Shown: positions 15,823 to 25,018, counted from the stretch's first letter. The stretch is DNA of 64,000 nt from HTCC5015 sp051747425 (GCA_051747425.1 JBNJGD010000008.1:1-64000); one strand, 5' to 3'. The notes: generated by a model from the sequence alone, not told the origin. A program made the numbers and translations.

Positions 15823-16638
15823 TCAGAATACGCTGTCGCGGCCGGCCAGTCCGGTTTGTATCAGTTCGTCCAGCCGCGATCTGACCGTGTCGACCATATC
15901 GTCGTAGTCGCTGTCGAGAAAATCGCCGTGATGGAAGTGGATGGGCTCGCCAAAGTGCAGGTGTACTTGCGCGGGCAGGGCGATTGGCAGGGACAGCGGC
16001 AGGGCAGGCAGGCCCAGCTTGTGGGCCAGCCAGGTGTTGCGGCCAAAATTGGGGGTTAGCTCCTCGCAGCCGATCACGCCCACCGGGATGATCGGCGCAC
16101 CGGTCTCCACCGCCAGGCGGACAAAGCCGTTGCCCATCCGCTGCAGTTGGTATTTCTGCTCGGGATCCTTGATAAAACCGCGCTCGCCCTCGGGAAAAAC
16201 GAGTATGGCCTCCTCGTGTTCCAGCAGGCGGCGGCAGTTGAGGGGGTCGCCCAGGGTCATGCCGGTGCGAAAGACGAAATCGCCGAGAAAGGGTGTGGTG
16301 GGGAAGAAGCGTTCGGCCATGGCGCGCACCGCTCTGGGGGCGCGCTCGCGCAGGGCGATGGCGGTGCAGATCATCATGGCGTCAATGGGGAACACCTGGC
16401 CGCTGTGGTTGGCGATGATCAGGCAGCGCCCGCTGTCGGGTATCTGGTCGATGCCGTGACACTGGACGCGGAAGTAGTGGCGGTAGAGCCAGCGGGATAC
16501 TGTCAGGGCCATCAGGGCATCGTCCCGGTGAAGCCCCCAGGCGTCGTAGCCCGAGGGACCGGTATTGAAATGCAGTCGGTCTCCCAGTTCGAGAATGTCC
16601 CGGGGAATCCAGCGGCGCAGAGTGTCTTTTGTTGTCAT
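15823..16638 (-). CDS. Lysophospholipid acyltransferase family protein
   Basis: 271-residue PlsC-superfamily acyltransferase. Motif I is NHSGQVFPID, the longer His-to-Asp spacing found in the MGAT-like LPLAT subgroup rather than HX4D. The second motif is FPEGERGF, and a later IIPVGVIG matches the family. It probably acylates a glycerolipid or related acceptor at the inner membrane. It is one of three PlsC-type proteins in this window. Confidence 0.85.
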   Translation of the reverse strand: MTTKDTLRRWIPRDILELGDRLHFNTGPSGYDAWGLHRDDALMALTVSRWLYRHYFRVQCHGIDQIPDSGRCLIIANHSGQVFPIDAMMICTAIALRERAPRAVRAMAERFFPTTPFLGDFVFRTGMTLGDPLNCRRLLEHEEAILVFPEGERGFIKDPEQKYQLQRMGNGFVRLAVETGAPIIPVGVIGCEELTPNFGRNTWLAHKLGLPALPLSLPIALPAQVHLHFGEPIHFHHGDFLDSDYDDMVDTVRSRLDELIQTGLAGRDSVF

Positions 16639-16665
16639 AGTGGCTCCCCGGTCAGGCTAGCACGC

Positions 16666-17949
16666 TCACTGCCCGGCGGCGAATACATCGGCGGCGGCAT
16701 CAATGGTGGCCTGAATGTCGGCGTCGCTGTGGGCGGCGCTGACAAAGCCCGCTTCAAAGGCCGAGGGGGCCAGGTAGACGCCGCGCTCGAGCAGGGCGTG
16801 GAAGAAGCGCTTGAAGTATTCGGTATCGCCGGCGGCCACTTGGTCAAAGCGCGAGACCTTGTCCTCGCCGGTAAAGAACAGGCCGAACATGGCTCCGGCA
16901 CTCTGACAGGTGAGGTCGATGCCGGCGCTGTCGGCGGCGGCCTTGAGGCCATTGCAAAGCGTTTGGGTCTTTTGTTCGAGGGCCTCGTGGAAGCCCGGCT
17001 GGCTGATCAGCTCCAGGGTGGCCAGGCCGGCCGCCATGGCGATGGGGTTGCCCGAGAGTGTACCGGCCTGGTAGACCGGGCCCAGCGGTGAGATGTGCTC
17101 CATGATCTCCCGGCGCCCGCCGAAGGCGCCCACCGGCATGCCGCCGCCGATGATCTTGCCCAGGGTGGTGAGATCGGGGGTGACGCCGTAGCGGGCCTGG
17201 GCGCCGCCCAGGGCCACCCGGAAACCGGTCATGACTTCGTCGAAGATCAGCACGCTGCCGCTTTCGTCGCAGACCTCGCGCAGGGCTTCGAGAAAGCCCG
17301 GCTCGGGGGGAATGCAGTTCATATTGCCGGCCACCGGCTCGACGATGATGCAGGCGATCTCGTCGCCCATTTCGGCGAACACCTGGCGCACCTGCTCGGC
17401 GTCGTTGAAGGTCAGGGTCAGGGTGTGGCTGGCGCAGTCCGCGGGCACGCCGGGTGAGGTCGGGACACCCAGGGTCAGGGCGCCGGAACCGGCCTTGACC
17501 AGCAGGCTGTCGCTGTGGCCGTGGTAGCAACCCTCGAATTTGACGATCTTGTCGCGGCCGGTGAAGCCGCGAGCCAGACGGATGGCGGTCATGGTGGCCT
17601 CGGTGCCCGAGTTGACCATGCGCACCATGTCCATCGACGGCACCAGTTCACAGACCTTGTCGGCCATGCGCGTCTCCACTTCGGTGGGGGCGCCAAAGCT
17701 GAGTCCCCGGCCGGCGGCCTCGCGCACGGCTTCAATCACTGCGGGGTGAGCGTGGCCCAGGATCATGGGCCCCCAGGAGCCGACATAGTCAATGAAGCGG
17801 CGGCCGTCGCTGTCAAAAAAGCAGGCGCCCTCGGCGCGCTCGACAAACACCGGTTGGCCACCCACGCCGGTAAAGGCGCGCACCGGCGAATTGACGCCGC
17901 CGGGAATGTGTTGTTGTGCTTGTTGAAAGAGGGTCTCAGAACGGCTCAT
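16666..17949 (-). CDS. hemL: Glutamate-1-semialdehyde 2,1-aminomutase
   Basis: 427-residue PLP enzyme that converts glutamate-1-semialdehyde to 5-aminolevulinate for haem synthesis. The PLP lysine lies in TLGKIIGGGMPVGAFGG, and the N-terminus (LFQQAQQHIPGGVNSPVRAF) is typical. The length is normal for the family. It lies 42 nt downstream of thiE, giving the thiD-thiE-hemL order seen in pseudomonads and relatives. Confidence 0.98.
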   Translation of the reverse strand: MSRSETLFQQAQQHIPGGVNSPVRAFTGVGGQPVFVERAEGACFFDSDGRRFIDYVGSWGPMILGHAHPAVIEAVREAAGRGLSFGAPTEVETRMADKVCELVPSMDMVRMVNSGTEATMTAIRLARGFTGRDKIVKFEGCYHGHSDSLLVKAGSGALTLGVPTSPGVPADCASHTLTLTFNDAEQVRQVFAEMGDEIACIIVEPVAGNMNCIPPEPGFLEALREVCDESGSVLIFDEVMTGFRVALGGAQARYGVTPDLTTLGKIIGGGMPVGAFGGRREIMEHISPLGPVYQAGTLSGNPIAMAAGLATLELISQPGFHEALEQKTQTLCNGLKAAADSAGIDLTCQSAGAMFGLFFTGEDKVSRFDQVAAGDTEYFKRFFHALLERGVYLAPSAFEAGFVSAAHSDADIQATIDAAADVFAAGQ

Positions 17950-17991
17950 ACCATCTCCGCAGGTTGTCGTGCTTTTGGAAGTCGCCGCAGT

Positions 17992-18600
17992 TTAGCAAAA
18001 ACAGCGAACAAATTCGGCGGCGGCGCGGCCGCTGTCGGGGGCGTCGTAGAGTGCGCTGATCACGGCCAGCATATCGGCGCCGGCCCCGATCAGCTCGGCT
18101 GCCCGCTCGACGGTGATGCCGCCGATGGCGCACTGGGGCGTCGTCAGGCCGGTTTGCTGGCGGTCGAGCAGGGCCCGTTCGGCCACCGGTGCGCGGGGTT
18201 TGATTGGGGAGTGGTAGAAGGCGCCAAAGGCCAGGTAGTTGGCCCCTTCGGCCTCGGCCTGGCGGGCGCGCTCGAGCTGATTGTAGCAGCTGACGCCAAT
18301 GATGGCCTCGGGGCCCAGGCGCTGGCGAGCCAGGGTCAGGCGGGCGTCGTCGCGGCCCAGGTGGACGCCGTCGGCGCCTACCGCCGCGGCCAGCTCGATG
18401 TCGTCGTTGACGATAAAAAGGCAGCCGTTGTCGCTGCACAACTGTCTCAGTTGCCCCGCCTGGCGCAGGCGCCTGCTCGCGGCGTTACCTTTGTCGCGGT
18501 ACTGCAGCAGGCTTGCGCCGGCGGCCACGATCTCGGCGCTGCGGGCCAGCGTGTCGGCCTCGGCGAGGCCCTCGGGGGTGATGGCGTAGAGCCCGCGCAC
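17992..18600 (-). CDS. thiE: Thiamine phosphate synthase
   Basis: 202-residue TIM-barrel enzyme that joins HMP diphosphate and the thiazole phosphate to give thiamine phosphate. Motifs include LLQYRDKG, VNDDIELA, DGVHLGRDD and a C-terminal IGGI phosphate loop. The start is GTG at 18600, sharing one base with the thiD stop codon (TAGTG), which implies translational coupling. Confidence 0.96.
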   Translation of the reverse strand: MRGLYAITPEGLAEADTLARSAEIVAAGASLLQYRDKGNAASRRLRQAGQLRQLCSDNGCLFIVNDDIELAAAVGADGVHLGRDDARLTLARQRLGPEAIIGVSCYNQLERARQAEAEGANYLAFGAFYHSPIKPRAPVAERALLDRQQTGLTTPQCAIGGITVERAAELIGAGADMLAVISALYDAPDSGRAAAEFVRCFC

Positions 18601-19472
18601 TATTGAAGCGTATTGTGCCAGTGCGGGGTGTCGCTGCCGGGCCCGGGTTCGCCCTCGTCGACCTCTTCGCCGCTGGCTTCCAGAGTCCAGAAAAACCGAT
18701 CCGGCTGATGCTGGCCCATGCCCAGGCGAACGGCGTTGAGCAGACTGTTCCAGGTGTACTCCTGGGCGCCCTCCACGGCCTCTTCCAGCAGAATGCCGTG
18801 GGCCAGAAGTCCGGCCAGTGAAGCGGCCAGGGTGCAGCCGGAGCCGTGGTAGCGGTGGGGCAGGCGCGGCCAGTGGTAGTCGCGCACCCAGCGCTGTTCG
18901 GCGTAGAGGGTGTTGCAGATCTCGTCGCCGGGCAGATCGCCCCCGGTGAGCAATACCGCGCCGGCACCCTGGGCCATCAGGCCCATGGCCGCCGCTTGCC
19001 GGGTGTCGGCGCCGGCGATCAGGGTGTGAGCCTCGTGAATATTGGGCGTAATGATGCTGGCCTGGGGCACGAGCAGGTGGAGAATGGCCTCCACCAGGCC
19101 GTCGTCGGCCAGGGCGCGACCGCTGCCGCCGCTGGCCAGCACCGGGTCGAGTACGACCGGAATGTCGGGGTAGTCCATCAGCAGGCTGTGGATGGCGCTG
19201 GCCACTTCCACCGAACCCACCAGGCCGATTTTAATCACCGCCACCTGCATGTCCTCGAGTATGGCGCGCGCCTGCTGCATTACCAGCGAGGCGTCTACCG
19301 GATTGACCGAGACCACATCGCGACTGTCCTGGACCGTCAGTGCGGTGAGTGCGCCACAGGCCTGGCAGCCCTGGCTGGCCAGAGCTTCGATGTCGGCGCC
19401 GATGCCCGCGCCGCCGCTGGGGTCGAATCCGGAGAGGCAGAGGACTACCGGGAAGTTGTCCATTTCTGTCAT
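18600..19472 (-). CDS. thiD: Hydroxymethylpyrimidine/phosphomethylpyrimidine kinase
   Basis: 290-residue ribokinase-fold enzyme that phosphorylates HMP and HMP phosphate in thiamine synthesis. The start MTEMDNFPVVLCLSGFDPSG and the motifs PVVLDPVLASGG, ITPNIHEA and HGSGCTLAAS are typical. ATG at 19472 is chosen; the frame stays open upstream, but that stretch overlaps rubredoxin on the other strand and has no family similarity. The C-terminal tail is about 20 residues longer than usual and Glu/Pro/His-rich. Confidence 0.95.
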   Translation of the reverse strand: MTEMDNFPVVLCLSGFDPSGGAGIGADIEALASQGCQACGALTALTVQDSRDVVSVNPVDASLVMQQARAILEDMQVAVIKIGLVGSVEVASAIHSLLMDYPDIPVVLDPVLASGGSGRALADDGLVEAILHLLVPQASIITPNIHEAHTLIAGADTRQAAAMGLMAQGAGAVLLTGGDLPGDEICNTLYAEQRWVRDYHWPRLPHRYHGSGCTLAASLAGLLAHGILLEEAVEGAQEYTWNSLLNAVRLGMGQHQPDRFFWTLEASGEEVDEGEPGPGSDTPHWHNTLQ

Positions 19473-19565
19473 CGTCGCGTTCTCATGCTGGTGGTTTGTT
19501 TGAACACTTAACAGTGTAACGCCGTTGTGCAAGAATAGCGCCCGTTTTTGACTGTGGTGACCCCT

Positions 19566-19736
19566 ATGGAATACAAGCGCTATATGTGTGTCGTATGCGG
19601 TTTTATATACGACGAAGAGCAGGGCTGGCCGGACGATGACATCGCCCCCGGCACCAAGTGGGAAGATGTTCCCGAAAACTGGATTTGCCCCGATTGCGGT
19701 GTGGGCAAAGAAGATTTTGAAATGGTAGAAATCTGA
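19566..19736 (+). CDS. rubA: Rubredoxin
   Basis: 56-residue electron carrier with four cysteines at residues 8, 11, 41 and 44 (CVVCG and CPDCG) that bind one iron. The aromatic core and the GTKWEDVPENWICP stretch are typical. In related bacteria it feeds electrons to alkane hydroxylase or to a stress oxidoreductase; no such partner is in this window. It is divergent from thiD across a short promoter region. Confidence 0.96.
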   Translation: MEYKRYMCVVCGFIYDEEQGWPDDDIAPGTKWEDVPENWICPDCGVGKEDFEMVEI

Positions 19737-19797
19737 TCTGCCGCCTCTGCCGGGAGCGGCAACGCCGCCCCGGCCACTCCCTTCGACACTGCCTTTG

Positions 19798-21174
19798 GTG
19801 CCCCGCACCGTGAGTTCCAGCGCGATCGCACCGCCCACGCCCCGGCGCGTCTGGCAATTATCCTGGCCGATGATGGCCTCTGGCATGACCGTGCCTCTGG
19901 TCGGGCTGGTGGACACCGCCGTGGTCGGTCGCTTGCCCGGTGCCGAATTTCTCGCCGGCACTGCTCTGGCGATTCTGGTGTTCAACTATCTGCTTTTCGG
20001 CTTTGGTTTCCTGCGCATGGGGACGACGGGACTGGTGGCCCAGGCCTGGGGCCGCCGGGGCGAGGCCGCGGCGGTCTCGGTGCTCCAGCGCGCGCTGGTG
20101 CTGGCACTCGTACTCGCCGCCCTGGTGATGGCTCTCCATCCCTGGCTAATGGATCTGGCCATGTGGCTGACGGCCGGTAGTCCCGCTGCCGAGTCGGTGG
20201 CCCGAAGTTACTTTTCCTGGCGGGTGTGGGGGGTGCCGGCGATTTTTCTGCGGCTGGTGCTCACCGGGTGGTTCATTGCCATGCAGCGCCCGTTGGCGGC
20301 ACTGGTGATGTTGTTGTGGGTGAATGTACTCAATGCCCTGCTCGATATTGTCCTGGTGTTCGGCCTGGGGTTTGGAGTGGAGGGTGTGGCGCTGGCATCG
20401 GTGATGGGTGAGTGGTGCGGAGCCGCGGCGGGTTTGTGGTTGTTGCGTCGGCATCTGGGCAGTTTGGGGCCGAAGGGTCGCTGGCACCGGTCGGCGGTTC
20501 TGAATCTGGCGGCCTACGCCGGGCTCATTCGGGTCAATCGGGATATCTTTATTCGCACCTTGCTGCTGGTGACGGCCCTGGCCCTTTTTACCGCACGCGG
20601 TGCTGCCCTCGGCGATGTGGTGCTGGCGGGCAATGCCGTCCTCCTGAATTTTTTCATGCTGCTGTCCTTTGGCCTCGACGGTCTGGCCCACGCCGCCGAG
20701 GCGCTGGTGGGGCGGCACTGGCAGCGCGACTCCCGGCACCACCGTGCCCTGATCAGTTCCCTGCGTCTCACGGGCGTTGCCTCTCTGCTGGTGGCATTCG
20801 CCTACAGTGGGATATTCGCCATTCTGGGAGAGCCCCTGGTGGCCCTCATGACCGATTTGCCTGCTGTGCGCGAGCAGGCACTGGCATTTTTGCCCCTTGT
20901 TCTGGTCTTGCCCCTGGTGTCGGTGGTCAGTTTTTGGCTCGACGGCGTTTTTGTCGGCGCCACCCTCAGTCGGGACATGCGCAATACCATGGCCTTGTCG
21001 CTTCTGGTTTACATCGCGGCGCTTTTTTTCTGGCGCGACGGCGGCAATGTCGGCCTTTGGTGGTCCCTGCTCCTGTGGTTGGCACTGCGTGGCGCCGCCA
21101 TGGCGGCGCTGTTGCCGAGGCGCCTCGGGCAACTCCGACGGGCGGGGGAAGGCAGCCGTGTCAACGGCCATTAA
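19798..21174 (+). CDS. MATE family efflux transporter (DinF type)
   Basis: Roughly 458-residue inner-membrane protein with about twelve hydrophobic segments. The family start PMMASGMTVPLVGLVDTAVVG matches the DinF branch of MATE cation- or proton-coupled drug exporters. No ATG precedes the first helix, so GTG at 19798 or 19810 is the probable start. The substrate is unknown. Confidence 0.9.
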   Translation: MPRTVSSSAIAPPTPRRVWQLSWPMMASGMTVPLVGLVDTAVVGRLPGAEFLAGTALAILVFNYLLFGFGFLRMGTTGLVAQAWGRRGEAAAVSVLQRALVLALVLAALVMALHPWLMDLAMWLTAGSPAAESVARSYFSWRVWGVPAIFLRLVLTGWFIAMQRPLAALVMLLWVNVLNALLDIVLVFGLGFGVEGVALASVMGEWCGAAAGLWLLRRHLGSLGPKGRWHRSAVLNLAAYAGLIRVNRDIFIRTLLLVTALALFTARGAALGDVVLAGNAVLLNFFMLLSFGLDGLAHAAEALVGRHWQRDSRHHRALISSLRLTGVASLLVAFAYSGIFAILGEPLVALMTDLPAVREQALAFLPLVLVLPLVSVVSFWLDGVFVGATLSRDMRNTMALSLLVYIAALFFWRDGGNVGLWWSLLLWLALRGAAMAALLPRRLGQLRRAGEGSRVNGH

Positions 21175-21213
21175 AACCGTGCAGCGGGAGGCGCAAGGTA
21201 TTAAAATGATCGT

Positions 21214-21585
21214 ATGAGCGAACCCATTCACATCGAAGTGGAAACGGACTTTATCGAAGATCAAAGCAGTGCTGACGACGAGCGCTATGTCTTTGCCTAT
21301 ACCATCACCATCGAGAATCAGGGTCTGTTGCCGGCCAAGTTGCTCAATCGCCACTGGGTGATTCGCGACAGCAACGGCCGAATTGAGGAGGTCAGTGGTG
21401 AGGGCGTGATTGGCGAGCAGCCGGTGATTCAGCCTGGCGAGTGCTTTTCCTACACCAGCGGCGCTATCCTGCAGACCGATGTCGGCACCATGCGCGGCAG
21501 TTACGAAATGATGGACGAGGACGGCCGGCCCTTCAAAGCCCCGATCCCCGAGTTCGTTCTCTCCGTGCCGCGGACCCTGCACTGA
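21214..21585 (+). CDS. apaG: ApaG domain protein
   Basis: 123-residue single-domain protein of the ApaG/CorD family with an immunoglobulin-like fold. Typical segments are YVFAYTITIENQG, LLNRHWVI, GEQPVIQPGECFSYTSG and GTMRGSYEMMDEDG. Its biochemical role is unsettled. It is 7 nt upstream of apaH, the usual pairing, but here it is detached from pdxA-rsmA. Confidence 0.97.
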   Translation: MSEPIHIEVETDFIEDQSSADDERYVFAYTITIENQGLLPAKLLNRHWVIRDSNGRIEEVSGEGVIGEQPVIQPGECFSYTSGAILQTDVGTMRGSYEMMDEDGRPFKAPIPEFVLSVPRTLH

Positions 21586-21592
21586 TTCTTTT

Positions 21593-22423
21593 ATGGCGGT
21601 TTACGCGATTGGCGACATTCAGGGTTGTCTCGACGAGCTTGAGGACTTGCTCGCCAAAATTGCCTACAGTGAGGATCGCGACCAACTGTGGTTTGTCGGC
21701 GATCTGGTCAATCGCGGCCCGCGCTCCCTGGATACCCTGCGCTTTGTAAAATCCCTTCCCGACACCGTGGTGGTACTGGGCAATCACGATCTCAATTTGC
21801 TGGCCGCGGCCTACAGCGCCCGCAAGCCCGGTCGCGGAGACACCATCAAGCCCGTTCTCAAGGCGCCGGATCGCGACGAACTGCTCGAGTGGCTGCGTGG
21901 CCAGAAGTTGTTCCACCGGGATCACGAACTCGCCATCTCCATGTGCCACGCTGGTCTGCCGCCCCAGTGGGATGTGGCCCGGGCCGAGCGCCGCGCGGCG
22001 GAGGTGGAAGAGGCCTTGCGCGGCCCCGACTTTGTCGGGTTTCTCGACAATATGTACGGCGATGAACCGCGCCGCTGGGACAAGTCGCTCAGTGGTTACG
22101 AGCGACTGCGCTTTATTACCAACTGCCTGACGCGGTTGCGCTACTGTTCGGCCAAGGGTCGACTGGCTCTTAAGCAGAAGGGTTCGCCGGAGGAGCAGGG
22201 CGGGGGCAAGTGGCTGCCCTGGTTCGATGTGCCCGGTCGCCGTTCCGAGGGTCAACGCATTGTCTTTGGCCACTGGTCGACTCTGGGTCTCTTGTGCCGG
22301 GACGACCTCTATGCCATCGACACCGGTTGCCTGTGGGGCGGTCATCTCACCGCCCTGCGACTGGATACCGCGATTCCCCAGATCTTTCAGGTGCCCTCCC
22401 GGGATGGCATTGAACCGCTGTAG
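21593..22423 (+). CDS. apaH: Symmetrical bis(5'-nucleosyl)-tetraphosphatase
   Basis: 276-residue metallophosphatase that splits Ap4A into two ADP and removes Np4-type RNA caps. The PPP-family metal motifs are present in order: GDIQG, GDLVNRGPRS, LGNHDLN, then a CHAG and FGHWS later. The length is normal. It is cotranscribed with apaG and followed by lgt after 119 nt. Confidence 0.97.
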   Translation: MAVYAIGDIQGCLDELEDLLAKIAYSEDRDQLWFVGDLVNRGPRSLDTLRFVKSLPDTVVVLGNHDLNLLAAAYSARKPGRGDTIKPVLKAPDRDELLEWLRGQKLFHRDHELAISMCHAGLPPQWDVARAERRAAEVEEALRGPDFVGFLDNMYGDEPRRWDKSLSGYERLRFITNCLTRLRYCSAKGRLALKQKGSPEEQGGGKWLPWFDVPGRRSEGQRIVFGHWSTLGLLCRDDLYAIDTGCLWGGHLTALRLDTAIPQIFQVPSRDGIEPL

Positions 22424-22542
22424 CGATGCCAGTCGGCCCCGGGTTGTGTTATAACTGCGTGCGGTTTTCCATTGCCTTGCTGGACGAAAAAACAACGCCA
22501 GCAGGAGCCATGTAAATAGTATTCACAGGCCCTGGAGACAGC

Positions 22543-23328
22543 ATGTTGCACTACCCCGACATCGACCCCGTCGCCCTCTCCCTGGGCCCCCTGAGCATTC
22601 ACTGGTACGGCGTGATGTATCTGCTCGGCTTTGCCGGTTTCTGGTGGCTGGGTCGCCTGCGCGCCCGCCGCGCCGATGCCCCGATGTCCCCGGATCAGGT
22701 CGGCGACCTGCTGTTCTACGGCGCCCTCGGCGTGATTCTCGGTGGCCGCATGGGCTATATGCTGTTCTACGGCTGGGATGTGTTGCTGGAGAACCCCCTC
22801 TACCTGTTTCGCGTGTGGGACGGCGGCATGTCTTTCCACGGCGGGCTGTTGGGCGTGATTGCCGGCATGTGGTGGCACGCCCGCCAGCTGGGCGTCGGTT
22901 TCTTCCGCGTCGCCGACTTTACCGCGCCGATGGTGCCCATCGGCCTGCTCACCGGCCGCATCGGCAACTTTATCAACGGCGAACTGTGGGGCGCTCCGGC
23001 CCCCGACTTCCCCCTGGCAATGGTCTACGAGGGCGTCGCCCGCCACCCCTCCATGCTCTACGAGGCGGCGCTCGAGGGCCTGTTGCTGCTGCTGGTTTTG
23101 ATGTTTTACAGCCGCAAGCCGCGGCCGCTGATGACCGTCTCGGGTTTGTTCCTGATCGGTTACGGCGCGGCGCGCTTTGCCGTGGAGTTTGTCCGCCTGC
23201 CCGATGAGCACATCGGCTATCTGGCCTGGGACTGGCTGACCATGGGCCAACTGCTCAGTGCGCCCATGATAGCCTACGGTCTGTGGTTGTTCGTTCGCGG
23301 TTGGCAGAAACGGGAGATACCCCAATGA
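22543..23328 (+). CDS. lgt: Prolipoprotein diacylglyceryl transferase
   Basis: 261-residue polytopic inner-membrane enzyme that transfers diacylglycerol to the lipobox cysteine of prolipoproteins. Family motifs include HWYGVMYLLGF at the N-terminus, the SFHGGLLGV histidine loop, and GRIGNFINGELWG, the Lgt signature. The stop overlaps the thyA start (ATGA), giving the classic lgt-thyA pair. Confidence 0.97.
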   Translation: MLHYPDIDPVALSLGPLSIHWYGVMYLLGFAGFWWLGRLRARRADAPMSPDQVGDLLFYGALGVILGGRMGYMLFYGWDVLLENPLYLFRVWDGGMSFHGGLLGVIAGMWWHARQLGVGFFRVADFTAPMVPIGLLTGRIGNFINGELWGAPAPDFPLAMVYEGVARHPSMLYEAALEGLLLLLVLMFYSRKPRPLMTVSGLFLIGYGAARFAVEFVRLPDEHIGYLAWDWLTMGQLLSAPMIAYGLWLFVRGWQKREIPQ

Positions 23329-24158
23329 AACAGTATCTGGACCTGATGCAGCGGGTGATGGACGAGGGCGTGCGCAAGGACGACCGCACCGGTACCGGCA
23401 CCCTGTCGGTGTTTGGCCACCAGATGCGTTTTGATTTGGCCCAAGGCTTTCCCATGGTCACCACCAAAAAGCTGCACCTGCGCTCGATCGTTCACGAGCT
23501 GCTGTGGTTTCTCAAGGGCGAGACCAACATTGCCTATCTCCAGGAAAATCGCGTCACCATCTGGGACGAGTGGGCCACTGACGAGGGCGAATTGGGCCCG
23601 GTCTACGGCAAGCAGTGGCGCAGCTGGGTAGGGCCCAATGGCGAGGTGGTCGACCAGATCGCCCAGCTGGTCCACGACATCAAAACCAACCCCGACTCGC
23701 GGCGCCTGATCGTCAGCGCCTGGAACCCGGCGCTGTTGCCCGACACTAGTATTTCGCCCCGGGACAACGCCGCCCGCGGCAAGCAGGCCCTGCCGCCCTG
23801 CCACACCCTGTTTCAGTTTTATGTGGCTGAGGGGCGTTTGTCCTGTCAGCTCTACCAGCGCAGTGGTGATGTGTTTCTCGGCGTGCCGTTCAATATTGCC
23901 TCCTACGCTCTGCTGACCTGCATGGTGGCCCAGGTCTGCGATTTGCAACCGGGGGAGTTCATTCACACCCTGGGTGATGCCCACCTCTATTCCAATCACC
24001 TGGACCAGGCCCGGGAGCAGCTTGGCCGCAAGCCTTTTGCCTTGCCTTCACTGCGTTTGAACCCGGATGTAACGAATTTGTTTGATTTTACTTTTGACGA
24101 CATCGAAGTCGTCGATTATCAGTGCCACCCCCGTATCAAGGCGCCTATCGCCGTATAA
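23325..24158 (+). CDS. thyA: Thymidylate synthase
   Basis: 277-residue enzyme that makes dTMP from dUMP with methylene-tetrahydrofolate. The catalytic Cys is in LPPCHTLFQFY. Arg and Tyr substrate residues are visible in DSRRLIVSAWNP and LGDAHLYSNH, and the C-terminus ends in the usual I-A-V. ATG at 23325 overlaps the lgt stop. Its dihydrofolate-regenerating partner folA lies 0.9 kb away on the opposite strand. Confidence 0.98.
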   Translation: MKQYLDLMQRVMDEGVRKDDRTGTGTLSVFGHQMRFDLAQGFPMVTTKKLHLRSIVHELLWFLKGETNIAYLQENRVTIWDEWATDEGELGPVYGKQWRSWVGPNGEVVDQIAQLVHDIKTNPDSRRLIVSAWNPALLPDTSISPRDNAARGKQALPPCHTLFQFYVAEGRLSCQLYQRSGDVFLGVPFNIASYALLTCMVAQVCDLQPGEFIHTLGDAHLYSNHLDQAREQLGRKPFALPSLRLNPDVTNLFDFTFDDIEVVDYQCHPRIKAPIAV

Positions 24159-24221
24159 TAATGAGAGAGGGCTCTGCTGCCCTTTTAAGACGATAAAAGA
24201 AAAAGAGGGGGCAAGGCGCCG

Positions 24222-24809
24222 ATGCGCATTCCAGAGATACCGGCCAACACGCCGTCCCGGGGCAATGCCTTCTCGCGTTGGTTTGGGCGCAGCGTGTTAT
24301 CGCTGATGGGTTGGCGCATTGAGGGCGAGCTGCCGAATGTGAAAAAGTGCGTGGTGATTGGCGCTCCCCACACCAGTAACTGGGATTTTGTCGTCGGCAT
24401 GGCGGCCATGCTGGCGCTGGGAATACAGGCCTCCTGGATGGGCAAGCACCAGATTTTTTTCTGGCCGGTCAAATATTTTTGGCGCTTCCTCGGCGGCCTG
24501 CCGACCTACCGGGACAAGAGTCTGGGCTCTGTAGGTCAGCGCGTGGCCCTGTTCAATCATTGCGATCAGCTTTTCCTGGGCATCACGCCCGAGGGCACCC
24601 GGGACCGGGTCGATCAGTGGAAAAGCGGCTTTTACCACATTGCCGTTCAGGCCGGCGTGCCCATTTTCCCCGTGGCCTTTGACTACGCCAGCAAGACTTT
24701 TCATCTTTGTGAGCTGTTTCAGCCCACCGGTGATGCCGAGGCCGACATCGCCGCCCTGCGCCAACACTACCGCCAGTTTCCCGGTCGCCACCCCGAAAAA
24801 GCCGGTTAG
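24222..24809 (+). CDS. 1-acylglycerol-3-phosphate acyltransferase-like protein
   Basis: 195-residue PlsC-superfamily protein. Catalytic HX4D is HTSNWD (about residue 50), preceded by GAP as in the small cytoplasmic-face acyltransferases. The second motif is ITPEGTRDRVDQWKSGFYHIA and the third is PIFPVAFDY. The length is short for PlsC but normal for this subgroup. The acceptor is unknown. It ends 11 nt before a palindromic repeat element. Confidence 0.87.
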   Translation: MRIPEIPANTPSRGNAFSRWFGRSVLSLMGWRIEGELPNVKKCVVIGAPHTSNWDFVVGMAAMLALGIQASWMGKHQIFFWPVKYFWRFLGGLPTYRDKSLGSVGQRVALFNHCDQLFLGITPEGTRDRVDQWKSGFYHIAVQAGVPIFPVAFDYASKTFHLCELFQPTGDAEADIAALRQHYRQFPGRHPEKAG

Positions 24810-24820
24810 CGCCGGATATT

Positions 24821-25012
24821 GGCCACGGAGCCACGAAGAGCACGGAGGGTCTCTTGTTATTCCGGAAAGCGGATGGCGTTTACCCGGAGTCTCCTGCCAG
24901 TTCCCGTCATTGCGAGCGTAGCGAAGCAATCTGCATAAATTGGCAGATCGCCGCGTCGCTGTGCTCCTCGCGATGACAGGTAAAACTCCGTGCTCTTCGA
25001 GGCTTTGTGGCC
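24821..25012. repeat. Nested palindromic element A
   Basis: A 192-bp element filling the gap between two convergent genes. The outer 27-bp arms (24821-24847 and 24986-25012) are inverted copies with three mismatches. They are built of CACGGAG/CACGAAGAG units that resemble the arms of elements B and C. Inside is a second palindrome (24905-24978) starting CGTCATTGCGAG and ending CTCGCGATGACA. The left segment 24848-24904 matches nothing else I can see. Confidence 0.85.
24905..24978. repeat. Inner GTCATTGCGAG-type palindrome of element A
   Basis: A 74-bp imperfect palindrome with ends CGTCATTGCGAGC and GCGATGACA and internal CAATCTGC / GCAGATCG arms. It is the same type as the palindrome at 34983-35063 and resembles a palindrome family spread through many bacterial genomes. 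Confidence 0.75.
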
Positions 25013-25018
25013 AATGAT

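Noticed and set aside
19473..19985. Upstream in-frame extension of thiD.
   Set aside because: It is antisense to rubredoxin and the start of the MATE gene, and thiD homologs begin at the chosen ATG.
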